Source: a virus
Reading direction: 5' to 3' (one strand)
Virus record (IMG/VR): IMGVR_UViG_3300042368_001013
Location: 27,795 to 91,794 of that record
DNA: 64,000 nucleotides
Shown: piece by piece, positions 38,193 to 46,596 of the stretch
Position numbering within the stretch: the stretch's first letter is position 1
Layout: each line of letters begins with the position of its first letter
Position numbers and translations under genes: made by a program
The notes under the pieces: model-generated
Seen by the model: only the letters and a program-made list of their open reading frames with translations
Told to the model about the DNA's origin: nothing
Database searches by the model: none

Positions 38193-39614
38193 ATGAACTT
38201 TCAAGACAATACCCCATATGACATTTTAACAGAGAAGTGGAGCCCCGTGCTTGAGCATGGTGCCCTACCAAACATCTCTGATGATTATCGTAAGAAGGTC
38301 ACTGCCGTCCTTCTTGAAAACGAAGAGCAAGCTATTCGTTCTCAACACCTCACCGAAGACATGACTTCTAATAACTTGGGCATGCCAACCAACTTCACCA
38401 ACAATGGTGGAGTCGCAGGTTATGATCCAGTTCTTATCAGTCTCGTCCGTCGTGCAATGCCAAATCTCATGGCCTATGACATCTGCGGCGTTCAGCCAAT
38501 GACTGCTCCAACTGGCTTGATCTTTGCTATGCGCGCCAACTACGGTGGCCAAAACTACGGCAATACCACTTTCTACACTGAAGCTATGTTCCAAGAAGCC
38601 TTCCCAGCATACGGTGGCTCTGGTTACACTCTCGGTGCCTCAGAACGTGGTATCTGCGGTTTCTTTGGTCTCTGCGGTTCTTGCGGATTTAGCGGTGGTA
38701 ACAACCCAATATACCTCAGAAACAATGTTACTGCAGCACAATTCAGTGCTTTCCGTGGTATGTTGACCAACTCTGGTGAAGGTTTGGGTAGCGGAACTAG
38801 CAACCCATACAGCGCCTTTAACCAAATGGCCTTCTCAATTGACCGTGTTGCCGTACAAGCTCGTACTCGCGCTCTAAGCAGCAACTACACCATCGAATTG
38901 GCTCAAGATCTCAAGGCTGTTCACGGATTGGATGCCGAAGCCGAACTCGCAAATCTTCTCAGCACAGAAATTCTTGCTGAAATCAACCGCGAAATCGTTC
39001 GTACCATCTATTACGTTTCACGCAGCGGTTCTCAACAAGGCGATTTGACCAACAGAGGTCAATACGATCTTAATTCAGACTCAGACGGTCGTTGGTCTGC
39101 TGAAAGATTCCGTGGCCTCACTTTCCAAATTGAACGTGAATGCAACGCAATCGCCAAGGAAACTCGTCGTGGTAAGGGTAACTTTGTAATCTGCGATAGC
39201 GATACCGCAGCAGCCCTTGCAATGTCTGGTTTCATGAGTTTGAGCCCCGGCATCTCTCCTCAACTCAATGTTGATGATACTCAAAGCACCTTTGCTGGAT
39301 TGCTCAATGGTAAGGTTCGCGTCTATATCGATCCATACACCCCACTCGGCGCAAACTTCTTCTGCGTCGGATATAAGGGTGAATCTCCTTATGACGCTGG
39401 TCTCTTCTACTGCCCATACGTTCCGCTCCAAATGGTTCGTGCAGTAGATCCAAATACCTTCCAACCAAAGATTGGATTCAAGACCCGTTACGGCGTAGTT
39501 GCTAACCCATACGTCCTCAACGGCACCGTCCCCGATGGTGAAGCCTTGACTCAAGGTATCAACCAATACTATAGATTGACACAAGTCCTCAATCTACATG
39601 GTATGTGCCAATAA
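38193..39614 (+). CDS. 23: gp23-like major capsid protein
   Basis: A 473-residue homologue of T4 gp23 (521). The RRAMPNLMAYDICGVQPMTAPTGLIFAMRANYG block is nearly diagnostic. The prohead form should be cut by gp21; HLTE with Glu55 just before DMTSNNLG lies where T4 is cut (Glu65). The C-terminal part (GKVRVYIDPYTPLGANFFCVGYKG and YVPLQMVRAVDPNTFQPKIGFKTRYG) is also typical. Codons are C-rich and GC is higher than elsewhere, as expected for the most abundant protein. It has its own late promoter and terminator. Confidence 0.97.
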   Translation: MNFQDNTPYDILTEKWSPVLEHGALPNISDDYRKKVTAVLLENEEQAIRSQHLTEDMTSNNLGMPTNFTNNGGVAGYDPVLISLVRRAMPNLMAYDICGVQPMTAPTGLIFAMRANYGGQNYGNTTFYTEAMFQEAFPAYGGSGYTLGASERGICGFFGLCGSCGFSGGNNPIYLRNNVTAAQFSAFRGMLTNSGEGLGSGTSNPYSAFNQMAFSIDRVAVQARTRALSSNYTIELAQDLKAVHGLDAEAELANLLSTEILAEINREIVRTIYYVSRSGSQQGDLTNRGQYDLNSDSDGRWSAERFRGLTFQIERECNAIAKETRRGKGNFVICDSDTAAALAMSGFMSLSPGISPQLNVDDTQSTFAGLLNGKVRVYIDPYTPLGANFFCVGYKGESPYDAGLFYCPYVPLQMVRAVDPNTFQPKIGFKTRYGVVANPYVLNGTVPDGEALTQGINQYYRLTQVLNLHGMCQ

Positions 39615-39637
39615 TATAACTAAAAGGTTATAAAGAG

Positions 39638-39667
39638 CCCTCCCGAGAAATCGGGAGGGTTTTTTTT
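39638..39667 (+). terminator. Rho-independent terminator after gp23
   Basis: CCCTCCCGA, GAAA tetraloop, TCGGGAGGG, then T8. The last T is the first base of the next late promoter (39667-39674). Confidence 0.92.
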
Positions 39668-39674
39668 ATAAATA
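39667..39674 (+). promoter_or_regulatory. T4-type late promoter TATAAATA (abutting terminator)
   Basis: TATAAATA starting in the terminator's T-run, 6 nt (TTTTAT) before the ATG at 39681. It restarts transcription immediately after gp23 is terminated. Confidence 0.75.
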
Positions 39675-39680
39675 TTTTAT

Positions 39681-40214
39681 ATGCCTTTCTTAAAAAGTTT
39701 TAAAACATACTTAATCGAAGAACGAGAATCATTCTCTTTAGCTCAAGGACAAGCACCGGGAGTTAATTATGATTGGGACCCAAACTATAGGCATATTGGT
39801 GGAACTACTACATTAAACCCTGTAGTGACTGGTGACACACAAACAGCATTGGGTGGTAATACAAGTATGTTACATTGGATTAATTTAAATTTACTTGATA
39901 GTCTACCAAATACACATCCTCACTATAGTACATTAAAACTTTGGTTACAAAAATGGACTCAATTGGCTGTTGGATGGTATCATATACCAGAAGCAAATAG
40001 AATTAGATTGTATAACCAATATTATAGAGAATATACTCAAGGTTGGACCAATAGTTCTGGAACAATAACTTATCCAGCAATTCAAACTTTACTGCAAATG
40101 TTTTGGCCAGAAAATTTAGCAGTATCTTATAATAAAGATATGACAGGAAATTGTATTAGTTATCCAGGTAATAATGGCCCATGCTATTACGGTTCAAATA
40201 CACCATTGGGCTAA
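39681..40214 (+). CDS. Candidate capsid-targeted late protein
   Basis: A 177-residue protein starting MPFLKSFKTYLIEERESF. The Lys/aromatic pattern with LIE/IEE at residues 11-14 resembles the T4 capsid-targeting peptides. The remainder is Trp/Tyr/Asn-rich and probably globular (NYDWDPNYRHIGG, LWLQKWTQLAVGWYH), ending with two Cys in a Gly/Asn-rich tail. It is expressed separately from gp23 from a late promoter abutting the gp23 terminator. Packaging in the head is inferred; function unknown. Confidence 0.6.
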   Translation: MPFLKSFKTYLIEERESFSLAQGQAPGVNYDWDPNYRHIGGTTTLNPVVTGDTQTALGGNTSMLHWINLNLLDSLPNTHPHYSTLKLWLQKWTQLAVGWYHIPEANRIRLYNQYYREYTQGWTNSSGTITYPAIQTLLQMFWPENLAVSYNKDMTGNCISYPGNNGPCYYGSNTPLG

Positions 40215-40217
40215 TTC

Positions 40218-40766
40218 ATGACAACAAATCCGTGCCAAGATAATACTAATAATCTTTACGCTAACTATTTTAGTTTTAAAATTCAGCGCGGAACAGATCA
40301 ATTAGAATTGATGGTCCAGAAAGCCAATCTTCCCGGATTAACTGTTCCTGATCAATCACAGCCTACAATTTTTGGTACAACAATACCAGTACCAACAATG
40401 ACAGTTCAATATGAACCTCTTGTTGTAGAATTTTTGGTAGATAACAATTTAAATAACTGGAAAACCATTTATTCTTGGATGCGTGATATAACAAACATAC
40501 AAGATGCTTATAATTACGATTTAGCTTACCAAAATTGGCATTATAGTGCATCTTTAATTTTACACCCTACAGTAAATTGTGATACACCAAATCCAGTTCT
40601 TACTGTAAAATTTGCTCACGTAATTCCCACCCGATTAAGTGGACTAGTATTTCAATCAGATGCAGCCGATGCAATCATCATAAAAGCATCAGCTACATTT
40701 AAATTTTCTTATTATGATCTTAATCCAGATGCTCCGGGTGCTCTTGGATATCCATACGGATCTTAA
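40218..40766 (+). CDS. Tail-tube-fold protein (third gp19-like paralogue)
   Basis: A 182-residue protein with the tube/tail-completion pattern: NYFSFKIQRGTDQLELMVQKANLPGLTVPD, TIPVPTMTVQYEPLVVEFLVDNNLNNWKTIYSWMRDI, and a late KASATFKFSYYDL strand. Related proteins in T4-like phages act as tube or terminator rings. Three nt after the preceding gene. It is the last plus-strand gene before a convergent unit; its stop is directly adjacent to that of 40767-41432. Confidence 0.7.
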   Translation: MTTNPCQDNTNNLYANYFSFKIQRGTDQLELMVQKANLPGLTVPDQSQPTIFGTTIPVPTMTVQYEPLVVEFLVDNNLNNWKTIYSWMRDITNIQDAYNYDLAYQNWHYSASLILHPTVNCDTPNPVLTVKFAHVIPTRLSGLVFQSDAADAIIIKASATFKFSYYDLNPDAPGALGYPYGS

Positions 40767-41432
40767 TTACATATAATCTTTAGGATCGTCTGACCAGCTT
40801 TGTGGATCCGTAACTGGCTTATCAGGTTTATATGGCATTTTATTGCCCTCTGGTTTGATTGTACGGCGTTTCTTCTTCTTGGGTTTAGCTTCGGGTTCTT
40901 CTTCTACCGGAGGGCTTACAGAGGCTTCTGGCTCTGGTTCTATGTCATCATCTTCGTCACCAAAATCTGCTAAAATTTCAACACCTTCATAAGTATCCAT
41001 TAAATCATTTACAAAATTTACAAAATCTTCATTTGTAAATAAATCATTTAAAAGTTGTAAACCAGATTCTACATTAGCTGTGCCTTCCGGCAAGCTTGAG
41101 GTAATAGATTTAGGATCCTTTTGCATGGTCATAAAATATATTTCATACATTTTTTCTAATTCTAAAGAAGGATGACCAATAAAAATAATAGCTGATTCAG
41201 AAATAGTAACTTCAAACCCTTTAAGATTTCCAGCATAATTTGTTAGACGAACATATTCTACAACAACATCATTTTGATCTTTCTCAAAATAACTTTCTAA
41301 TTTTGCTGGTAATTTTATTGTAATTTTTCCAGGCGTTTCTTCATTAGCGAGACCAACAATTTCTTCGCCGGTCAACAGCTTCACAACTCTTAAAACGCCC
41401 GAGAATGAATTCTCAGGAAGTGATTCGGACAT
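40767..41432 (-). CDS. Sm-like domain protein with acidic/basic tail
   Basis: A 221-residue protein. Residues ~10-105 match the Sm-like phage domain (VVKLLTGEEIVGLANEE, KLPAKLES, ESAIIFIGHPS), as in the 105-residue protein at 7462-7779. The C-terminal third is acidic (DFGDEDDDIEPEPE), then a basic tract (KPKKKKRRTIKP), so it may bind nucleic acid. GATAAATA with a GGGAGG leader indicates late expression. Role not established; an RNA- or DNA-related or assembly function is inferred. Confidence 0.6.
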   Translation of the reverse strand: MSESLPENSFSGVLRVVKLLTGEEIVGLANEETPGKITIKLPAKLESYFEKDQNDVVVEYVRLTNYAGNLKGFEVTISESAIIFIGHPSLELEKMYEIYFMTMQKDPKSITSSLPEGTANVESGLQLLNDLFTNEDFVNFVNDLMDTYEGVEILADFGDEDDDIEPEPEASVSPPVEEEPEAKPKKKKRRTIKPEGNKMPYKPDKPVTDPQSWSDDPKDYM

Positions 41433-41453
41433 ATGTATGTCCTCCCTTCCTTA

Positions 41454-42962
41454 TTATTTATCTTTTAACAAATCAATAAATGACATTGAATATATTTTAT
41501 AATCAAATTTTTCTTTTTTGTATATTTTTAAACGCTCTTCAAAATGTCTGTATACGTGATTCTTGTGAGATTTATAAATTAAATCATCAACAATATCATA
41601 AACTTTTAATGTTTTCTTTTTCTCTGAAACACGCAACCCACGTCCAATACTTTGCAAAAGTCTTATAACAGATTTTGTAGGAGAGGCAAAAATAATATTA
41701 TCAAGATTGACAATGTTGATACCAGCAGAAGTAGTGCCGAAAGACGCAACCAATATTGCATTTTTTTCTCGGTCCACAACCCTGCGGATGTGTTCTCTTG
41801 TCTCAGCTTCTGTTTTTCCAGATATAAAATATACCTGTCTATTGCTTCCCGCTGCTTGTATGAGAGCGTGGAGTGGCTTGCCATGGTCCTCAACGTAATT
41901 AAAGAGTACGAGCGTGTTTCCTTTTGTTCGGAGGGCAAGTTCTTTAATGAATTGATTTCTTTTTTCATTTTTTGCCACCCATTTTATTTCATCGGAATAT
42001 TTTTGTTTTTTAAGAAGTTCTTTTTCTTCCTCTGTATATTTAAGAATTATACAATCTATACCCAGTTTAGCAAGCAAGCCTTTATTCATTAAATTTTTAG
42101 TATGAATAAATTGTACTGCTGGACCCAATATACCTTCAATACTCAATCTATGTGCTTGTGTTTGCTGTAAAGTTCCTGTGGTTCCTATTCTAAACCAAGC
42201 TTTGGAAAGTTTCTGACCAATAAAGTTGATAGATTCTGCTTTGGCTTGATGACATTCATCAAAAAAGATAGCATCAAATTGATCAAACCAAGTTTTTGGT
42301 AGTTTATATATCGACTGCCACGTGGATATTACAATTTGTTTATTAGTATCTTTATCCTGTCCTGCTGATATTTTGTGAATATATTTTTTACACGACCAAG
42401 ATTTATCTTGAGTTGAGTAATCAAAAAAATCAGATTCCATTTGGCTTACTAAACCAACTGTAGGAACTAATACTAAAATTTTACGATCTATACCTATTAC
42501 GGATTGCAGAAACCTGACCAAGACGTATATGATTAAACTTTTGCCTGAACCAGTTGGAGAAATCACCACCCCCCTGTGGTTGTTTAATGCATGTAGAATT
42601 GCTTCTTGTTGGTGTGCATGCATTTTTACTGGTTGCTTTCGAACAGATACTTTTAAAGAATCGTAATACTTTAAAAATTGTTCTTCTGTAATGCATACTT
42701 TATTTTTTGTTTCTTTAATATTTAAGAAGTATTTTCTTTCTTCGGCAAACTTTTTTAAATAAGTTTTTAATCCTCTTGGTAATGTAGAAGAAAGAATATC
42801 ATACAATCTAATTTTCCCATCCCATAGCCTGCGTTTAAACATAGGCATATATTCGGCACCGGGGACCATAAATGAAAAATAATCCCGCAATTCTTTTTTT
42901 ATCGCTTGTTCGGTTTTGATGTAGTAGCGAACTTCATCAATAGATTCAACTTCAATATCCAC
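41454..42962 (-). CDS. uvsW: UvsW-like helicase
   Basis: A 502-residue superfamily 2 helicase like T4 UvsW. Walker A SPTGSGKS at 135-142, DECH at 235-238, GTTGTL, later motifs ISGKTEAETR and the VI-like QSIGRGLR. UvsW unwinds R-loops and branched DNA and shifts T4 from origin- to recombination-driven replication. GTG start. CATAAATA lies 4 nt before this GTG, in agreement with T4, where uvsW is a late gene. A GC-richer patch covers the motif IV-V region (about 41760-41960). Confidence 0.9.
   Translation of the reverse strand: MDIEVESIDEVRYYIKTEQAIKKELRDYFSFMVPGAEYMPMFKRRLWDGKIRLYDILSSTLPRGLKTYLKKFAEERKYFLNIKETKNKVCITEEQFLKYYDSLKVSVRKQPVKMHAHQQEAILHALNNHRGVVISPTGSGKSLIIYVLVRFLQSVIGIDRKILVLVPTVGLVSQMESDFFDYSTQDKSWSCKKYIHKISAGQDKDTNKQIVISTWQSIYKLPKTWFDQFDAIFFDECHQAKAESINFIGQKLSKAWFRIGTTGTLQQTQAHRLSIEGILGPAVQFIHTKNLMNKGLLAKLGIDCIILKYTEEEKELLKKQKYSDEIKWVAKNEKRNQFIKELALRTKGNTLVLFNYVEDHGKPLHALIQAAGSNRQVYFISGKTEAETREHIRRVVDREKNAILVASFGTTSAGINIVNLDNIIFASPTKSVIRLLQSIGRGLRVSEKKKTLKVYDIVDDLIYKSHKNHVYRHFEERLKIYKKEKFDYKIYSMSFIDLLKDK
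41455..41462 (-). promoter_or_regulatory. Late promoter GATAAATA (Sm-like gene)
   Basis: GATAAATA on the minus strand, made from the last codons and stop of uvsW (GAT AAA TAA), 22 nt before the ATG at 41432, with GGGAGG in the leader. Confidence 0.65.
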
Positions 42963-42966
42963 ATAA

Positions 42967-42974
42967 TATTTATG
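42967..42974 (-). promoter_or_regulatory. Late promoter CATAAATA before uvsW
   Basis: CATAAATA overlaps the uvsY stop and lies 4 nt (TTAT) before the uvsW GTG, predicting a leaderless or nearly leaderless late transcript. Confidence 0.6.
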
Positions 42975-43407
42975 CTACGCCATTCATAAGTTTATGCCAC
43001 TCAATAGCAGACTTGATCATAAAATTTCTATTATTGATTGAACGTATAAATTCTTCAACCATTTTTAATTTTACTTCTGCAACTGATATTTTAGATTTCA
43101 ATTCTATAACTTTTGCATCAGCTTCAACAAACTGTTCTACATCGCTTTTTAACAAAGTAAGTTCTGATGGTTCTTCTTTCCACAATTCAAGTTCTTCTTT
43201 AGAAGCTTTTCCTGTGTAAATTTTCCATTTACGCAATTTTAATACGGCCAAATCATTTTGATATTTTGCCAAAAGTAATTTGACATCTGCAAGTATGGTT
43301 AGATACTTAGAGTGTATTTGAGGTATCTTAAGAGACTCTATACCTAACTCAGTAGAGTCTATTTGAGAGTCTTTAGTAATAAGTTCTTTAAGGTTCTCTA
43401 GATTCAT
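42970..43407 (-). CDS. uvsY: UvsY-like recombination mediator
   Basis: A 145-residue homologue of T4 UvsY (137 residues). Recognisable parts are the N-terminal LKELITKDSQIDSTELGIESLKIPQIHSKYL and KWKIYTGKASKEELE. UvsY loads UvsX recombinase on gp32-coated DNA. It is adjacent to uvsW on the same strand as in T4. A TTGACT on the minus strand upstream with a TATAAA at only 14 nt is a weak promoter candidate. Confidence 0.85.
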   Translation of the reverse strand: MNLENLKELITKDSQIDSTELGIESLKIPQIHSKYLTILADVKLLLAKYQNDLAVLKLRKWKIYTGKASKEELELWKEEPSELTLLKSDVEQFVEADAKVIELKSKISVAEVKLKMVEEFIRSINNRNFMIKSAIEWHKLMNGVA

Positions 43408-43457
43408 CTTTTATGATTTATTTTATAGTACTCTAGAATAAAGTCAAATAAATAATC

Positions 43458-43485
43458 TTGACTTTTCTTAAAGGTAATTTATAAT
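43458..43485 (+). promoter_or_regulatory. Sigma70-type promoter of the glycan cassette (TTGACT-16-TATAAT)
   Basis: TTGACT and a perfect TATAAT with 16-nt spacing; a GAAAGGA ribosome-binding site follows before the ATG at 43502. It suggests early expression of the whole 15-gene plus-strand cassette. Confidence 0.85.
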
Positions 43486-43501
43486 AGTTGAAAGGACTAA
43501 A

Positions 43502-44137
43502 ATGATTATTGATTTGCGTGAAATTTCGGTTGTCTGGATAAATCTAGACTCAGCAAAAAAGAATGCTGAAACTATGCAAGAACGTTTTCACAAATTTGGT
43601 TTTAAAAATACACATAGAAAACCAGGTTTAATAATTCCACCACCTCCAAATACAGATAAATCGATAGCACATTTTAGGGGGTGTGGACAATCTCATATTG
43701 ACATTTTGGATGATACAAATTATTCAACACCATTGTTGATTTTAGAAGATGATGTTGAATTTTATGATAATTTTAATCCAGTAATTGAAGTACCAGATGA
43801 TGCTGATGGAATCTATCTTGGTATTTCACACGGCAATATTTACTATCAAACTGCAATGTACAATGAAAATTATTTAAGAATAAATGGTATTTTAGCTGCA
43901 CATGCCATTTTGTACATTACACCCAAATATAGGCAAGCTATGTCTGAAATTGGTAAATTTTGTTTATATGATTTAAATAAACCGTGGGATGTGGGTACTG
44001 CAGGTATTCAAAAAGAATATATGGTATTAACACCAAATAGTCCTATGATATATCAATCGGATGATAGGGAAAGTTCTAATAAATGGCAACGCCTTACTGA
44101 TCAACCTCTTAAAGTGAAAAATAATTTAGTATTATGA
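43502..44137 (+). CDS. GT25-like glycosyltransferase
   Basis: A 211-residue protein with the LPS-glycosyltransferase (GT25) pattern: VVWINLDSAKKNAETMQERF, then FRGCGQSHIDILDDT and LLILEDDVEF with the ExDD-type metal/sugar-nucleotide site. GT25 enzymes transfer galactose or other sugars to LPS or protein. First gene of the cassette, with promoter and GAAAGGA immediately upstream. Stop overlaps the next ATG (TATGATT). Donor and acceptor unknown. Confidence 0.75.
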   Translation: MIIDLREISVVWINLDSAKKNAETMQERFHKFGFKNTHRKPGLIIPPPPNTDKSIAHFRGCGQSHIDILDDTNYSTPLLILEDDVEFYDNFNPVIEVPDDADGIYLGISHGNIYYQTAMYNENYLRINGILAAHAILYITPKYRQAMSEIGKFCLYDLNKPWDVGTAGIQKEYMVLTPNSPMIYQSDDRESSNKWQRLTDQPLKVKNNLVL

Positions 44138-44919
44138 TTACATTTAAAACACTAGGTGTACATGGAAGAGCTGGCAATCAATTATTTCAATATGCTTGTT
44201 TATATTCAGTAGCAAAAAGAAATAATTATGAATTTGGTGTTCCATATAAAAATAAACACGAAAATCCATATTTTAATTTTGTTTTGCCTGAATATTTTAA
44301 AAATTTAAGTGCAAAAGATTGTTCTTATTATATGCCTCAATATTTGTATGAGCCCCCTTGTTGGGAATATAATGATTCTGTATTTAATGTAAAAGATAAT
44401 ACTGAAATACGAGGATATTTTCAAAGTGAAAAGTATTTTACAGATTACAAAGAAGATATTAAAAAAGAATTTACTTTTAAAGATGAAATATATGAAGAAT
44501 CTTTATATAAAAGAAACCAAATTAGCGATCCATTAATTGCCATTCATGTGCGCATCGGTGATTTTAAATTATTAAAAGGTAAACACCCAATCTGCGATGA
44601 ACAGTATTATTTACGTGCTTTAAGTTTATTACCACAAGATATTCCGTATATTATTTTTAGTGATACTCCATATGAAGTACATCACAGCTTAAAAACAAAT
44701 AGTCGTAATAAAAATTTAAATCAAAATTTAAATGAAAAAATGGACATGTGTTTAATGAGTATGTGTAATTATCATATTATAGCCAATAGTACATTTAGTT
44801 GGTGGGGAGCTTGGCTTTCAAATACCAATCAAGTAATTGCTCCAGCAAAATGGTTTGGAGATGAACTCGACATTCACAAGTGGTCTGACCTTTATTGTAA
44901 AAATTGGATTGTCATATGA
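44134..44919 (+). CDS. GT11-like alpha-1,2-fucosyltransferase
   Basis: A 261-residue GT-B glycosyltransferase of the GT11 family. Motifs are GRAGNQLFQYA (12-21), IHVRIGDF (137-144; family HxRxGDY) and NSTFSWWGAWLS (218-229), diagnostic for alpha-1,2-fucosyltransferases that use GDP-L-fucose. The cassette encodes the enzymes for GDP-fucose at its far end. The acceptor is unknown. Stop overlaps the next start. Confidence 0.85.
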   Translation: MITFKTLGVHGRAGNQLFQYACLYSVAKRNNYEFGVPYKNKHENPYFNFVLPEYFKNLSAKDCSYYMPQYLYEPPCWEYNDSVFNVKDNTEIRGYFQSEKYFTDYKEDIKKEFTFKDEIYEESLYKRNQISDPLIAIHVRIGDFKLLKGKHPICDEQYYLRALSLLPQDIPYIIFSDTPYEVHHSLKTNSRNKNLNQNLNEKMDMCLMSMCNYHIIANSTFSWWGAWLSNTNQVIAPAKWFGDELDIHKWSDLYCKNWIVI

Positions 44920-45737
44920 ATACATTAAATATTTTTACCAGTGCTTTTAATAATCACTCATGTTTGAAAAGTCCACCAAAATTATTTTCTTGGATTTTTA
45001 ATACATATCCAACAAACAATGCTCCCGTAATTTATTTTGACGATGCAATTTTTAGATATATGAATGATGGATATACCGGACCCAAATATGGTTGGTTGGG
45101 TGAGTCTTCGGAAATTATATCCTCCCTTATAATGGGAGTGACATCAAATAAAGATGTATTGAAGTTAAGATATAAAAATATTTTTACAAATGATCAAAGA
45201 ATTATAAAAATTGATCCAAAGTTTTTTATATACAATCCACCTGCATCTAATATGCCATGGGTAGATAAAGCAAGCATATATGAAAAAACAAAATTATGTT
45301 CATACATAACCAGCTTTAAACAATTTACTTCTGGGCACATTAAAAGAATGGAATTGTTTGAAAAATTAAAAAATGATTCTAGATTTGCAGACCACATTTA
45401 CGGTAGAGATTATAAATTTATACCCAACAAGTTAGATGGATTGAAGGATTACATGTTTTCTATAGTTGTAGAAAATAGCATATATCCAAAATATTATACA
45501 GAAAAAATAACAGACTGTTTTGCCACTGGAACGGTGCCTATATATTATGGTGACAAAAGCATTGGTGAAGATTTTAATAGTAAAGGTATAATTTTTATAG
45601 ATGATATGGAAACTTTTGATTTTCTTACACCAGAACTATATAAAGAATGTTTGCCATATGTAAAAGAAAATTACGAAAGAGTAAATAGTCTTACTACTGC
45701 TGATGATTGTATTTACAAGAGTGTGATGAATGATTAA
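44916..45737 (+). CDS. GT10-like fucosyltransferase A
   Basis: A 273-residue protein. The diagnostic GT10 (alpha-1,3/1,4-fucosyltransferase) donor site is FSIVVENSIYPKYYTEKITD, followed by TGTVPIYYG. The ATG at 44916 overlaps the preceding stop (ATATGA); four upstream in-frame codons are discounted. The N-terminal acceptor domain is not conserved. It should transfer fucose or a related 6-deoxy sugar from GDP. Next gene is a paralogue. Confidence 0.8.
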   Translation: MNTLNIFTSAFNNHSCLKSPPKLFSWIFNTYPTNNAPVIYFDDAIFRYMNDGYTGPKYGWLGESSEIISSLIMGVTSNKDVLKLRYKNIFTNDQRIIKIDPKFFIYNPPASNMPWVDKASIYEKTKLCSYITSFKQFTSGHIKRMELFEKLKNDSRFADHIYGRDYKFIPNKLDGLKDYMFSIVVENSIYPKYYTEKITDCFATGTVPIYYGDKSIGEDFNSKGIIFIDDMETFDFLTPELYKECLPYVKENYERVNSLTTADDCIYKSVMND

Positions 45738-46596
45738 ATTATCAATATACGGTTTTTGGCCAAACTTTAATTACGAAGATAACTTTTTTAAATCATTGTT
45801 CCAAGACATTTATGGAAATGATTTTTCATATACAACAAATCCGTATGAATCTAATTTATGTTTAATTGGTGAAAATTTAATTCCTCCGGGGTTAGATAGA
45901 TCAAAAACCAAATTGATATCGCATATAGCGGAGCCAAAAAACCCGTTCTATGACATTGCAGATTATCATTTTACATTTGATCCAACAGATTTGCCAAATG
46001 GAAATATTAGAATTCCTTTGTGGATGCTCTACATCAACAAATACAATTTAACAAGCGAACAATGCCCAGCTTTACCAGTTAATATAGATACCTTAACAAA
46101 CAATCAGTGGTTTAATCATCCAAAAACTGAATTTTGTGTGACTCCATTTTCTGCAGTACATGCAAATAGAATGGAATTTTGGCAAAAATTTAATCAATAC
46201 AAAAAGACCGATGGGTTTGGATTGCCATTTGGAAACGGAGATCAACAGAGAGATCAACTTAAAAAATATTTTGTAATTGCTCCATACAAATTTTGTATGG
46301 CGTATGAAAATACAAATAAACTTGGTTATGTCACAGAAAAAATACTACAAGCAAAAACTTCTGGATGCATCCCAATATATTGGGGTAGCGATCATGTCTT
46401 AAAGGATTTTAATCCAAATAGCTTTATCTATGTAAATAATTTTAACTCAATAAATGATGTGTTAGAATATGTTAAACGTGTAGACAATGACCCAAGTTTA
46501 TATGAATTGATTTATAAAAGTCCTATTTTTCATTACGATATTAATGAAAAATATGAAGAAATTAAAAGATTAATAAAGAAAACTATTTCAATATGA
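45730..46596 (+). CDS. GT10-like fucosyltransferase B
   Basis: A 288-residue second GT10 enzyme: KFCMAYENTNKLGYVTEKILQA (YENT 192-195, VTEK 201-204) then GCIPIYWGSDHV. The N-terminal half (LSIYGFWPNFNYEDNFF, NLCLIGENL) is also family-like. It overlaps the first GT10 gene by 8 nt. The two enzymes are divergent, so they probably make different linkages or use different donors, for example fucose and a 3,6-dideoxyhexose. Confidence 0.8.
   Translation: MIKLSIYGFWPNFNYEDNFFKSLFQDIYGNDFSYTTNPYESNLCLIGENLIPPGLDRSKTKLISHIAEPKNPFYDIADYHFTFDPTDLPNGNIRIPLWMLYINKYNLTSEQCPALPVNIDTLTNNQWFNHPKTEFCVTPFSAVHANRMEFWQKFNQYKKTDGFGLPFGNGDQQRDQLKKYFVIAPYKFCMAYENTNKLGYVTEKILQAKTSGCIPIYWGSDHVLKDFNPNSFIYVNNFNSINDVLEYVKRVDNDPSLYELIYKSPIFHYDINEKYEEIKRLIKKTISI

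Noticed and set aside
38265-38594. Open frames antisense to gp23 (also 38624-38884, 39081-39584)
   Set aside because: They are shadows of the biased, C-rich codons of the capsid gene; no ribosome-binding sites or protein-like composition.
43430-43447. Minus-strand TTGACT/TATAAA promoter for uvsY
   Set aside because: The spacer is only 14 nt, too short for a normal sigma70 promoter; left as a weak possibility.
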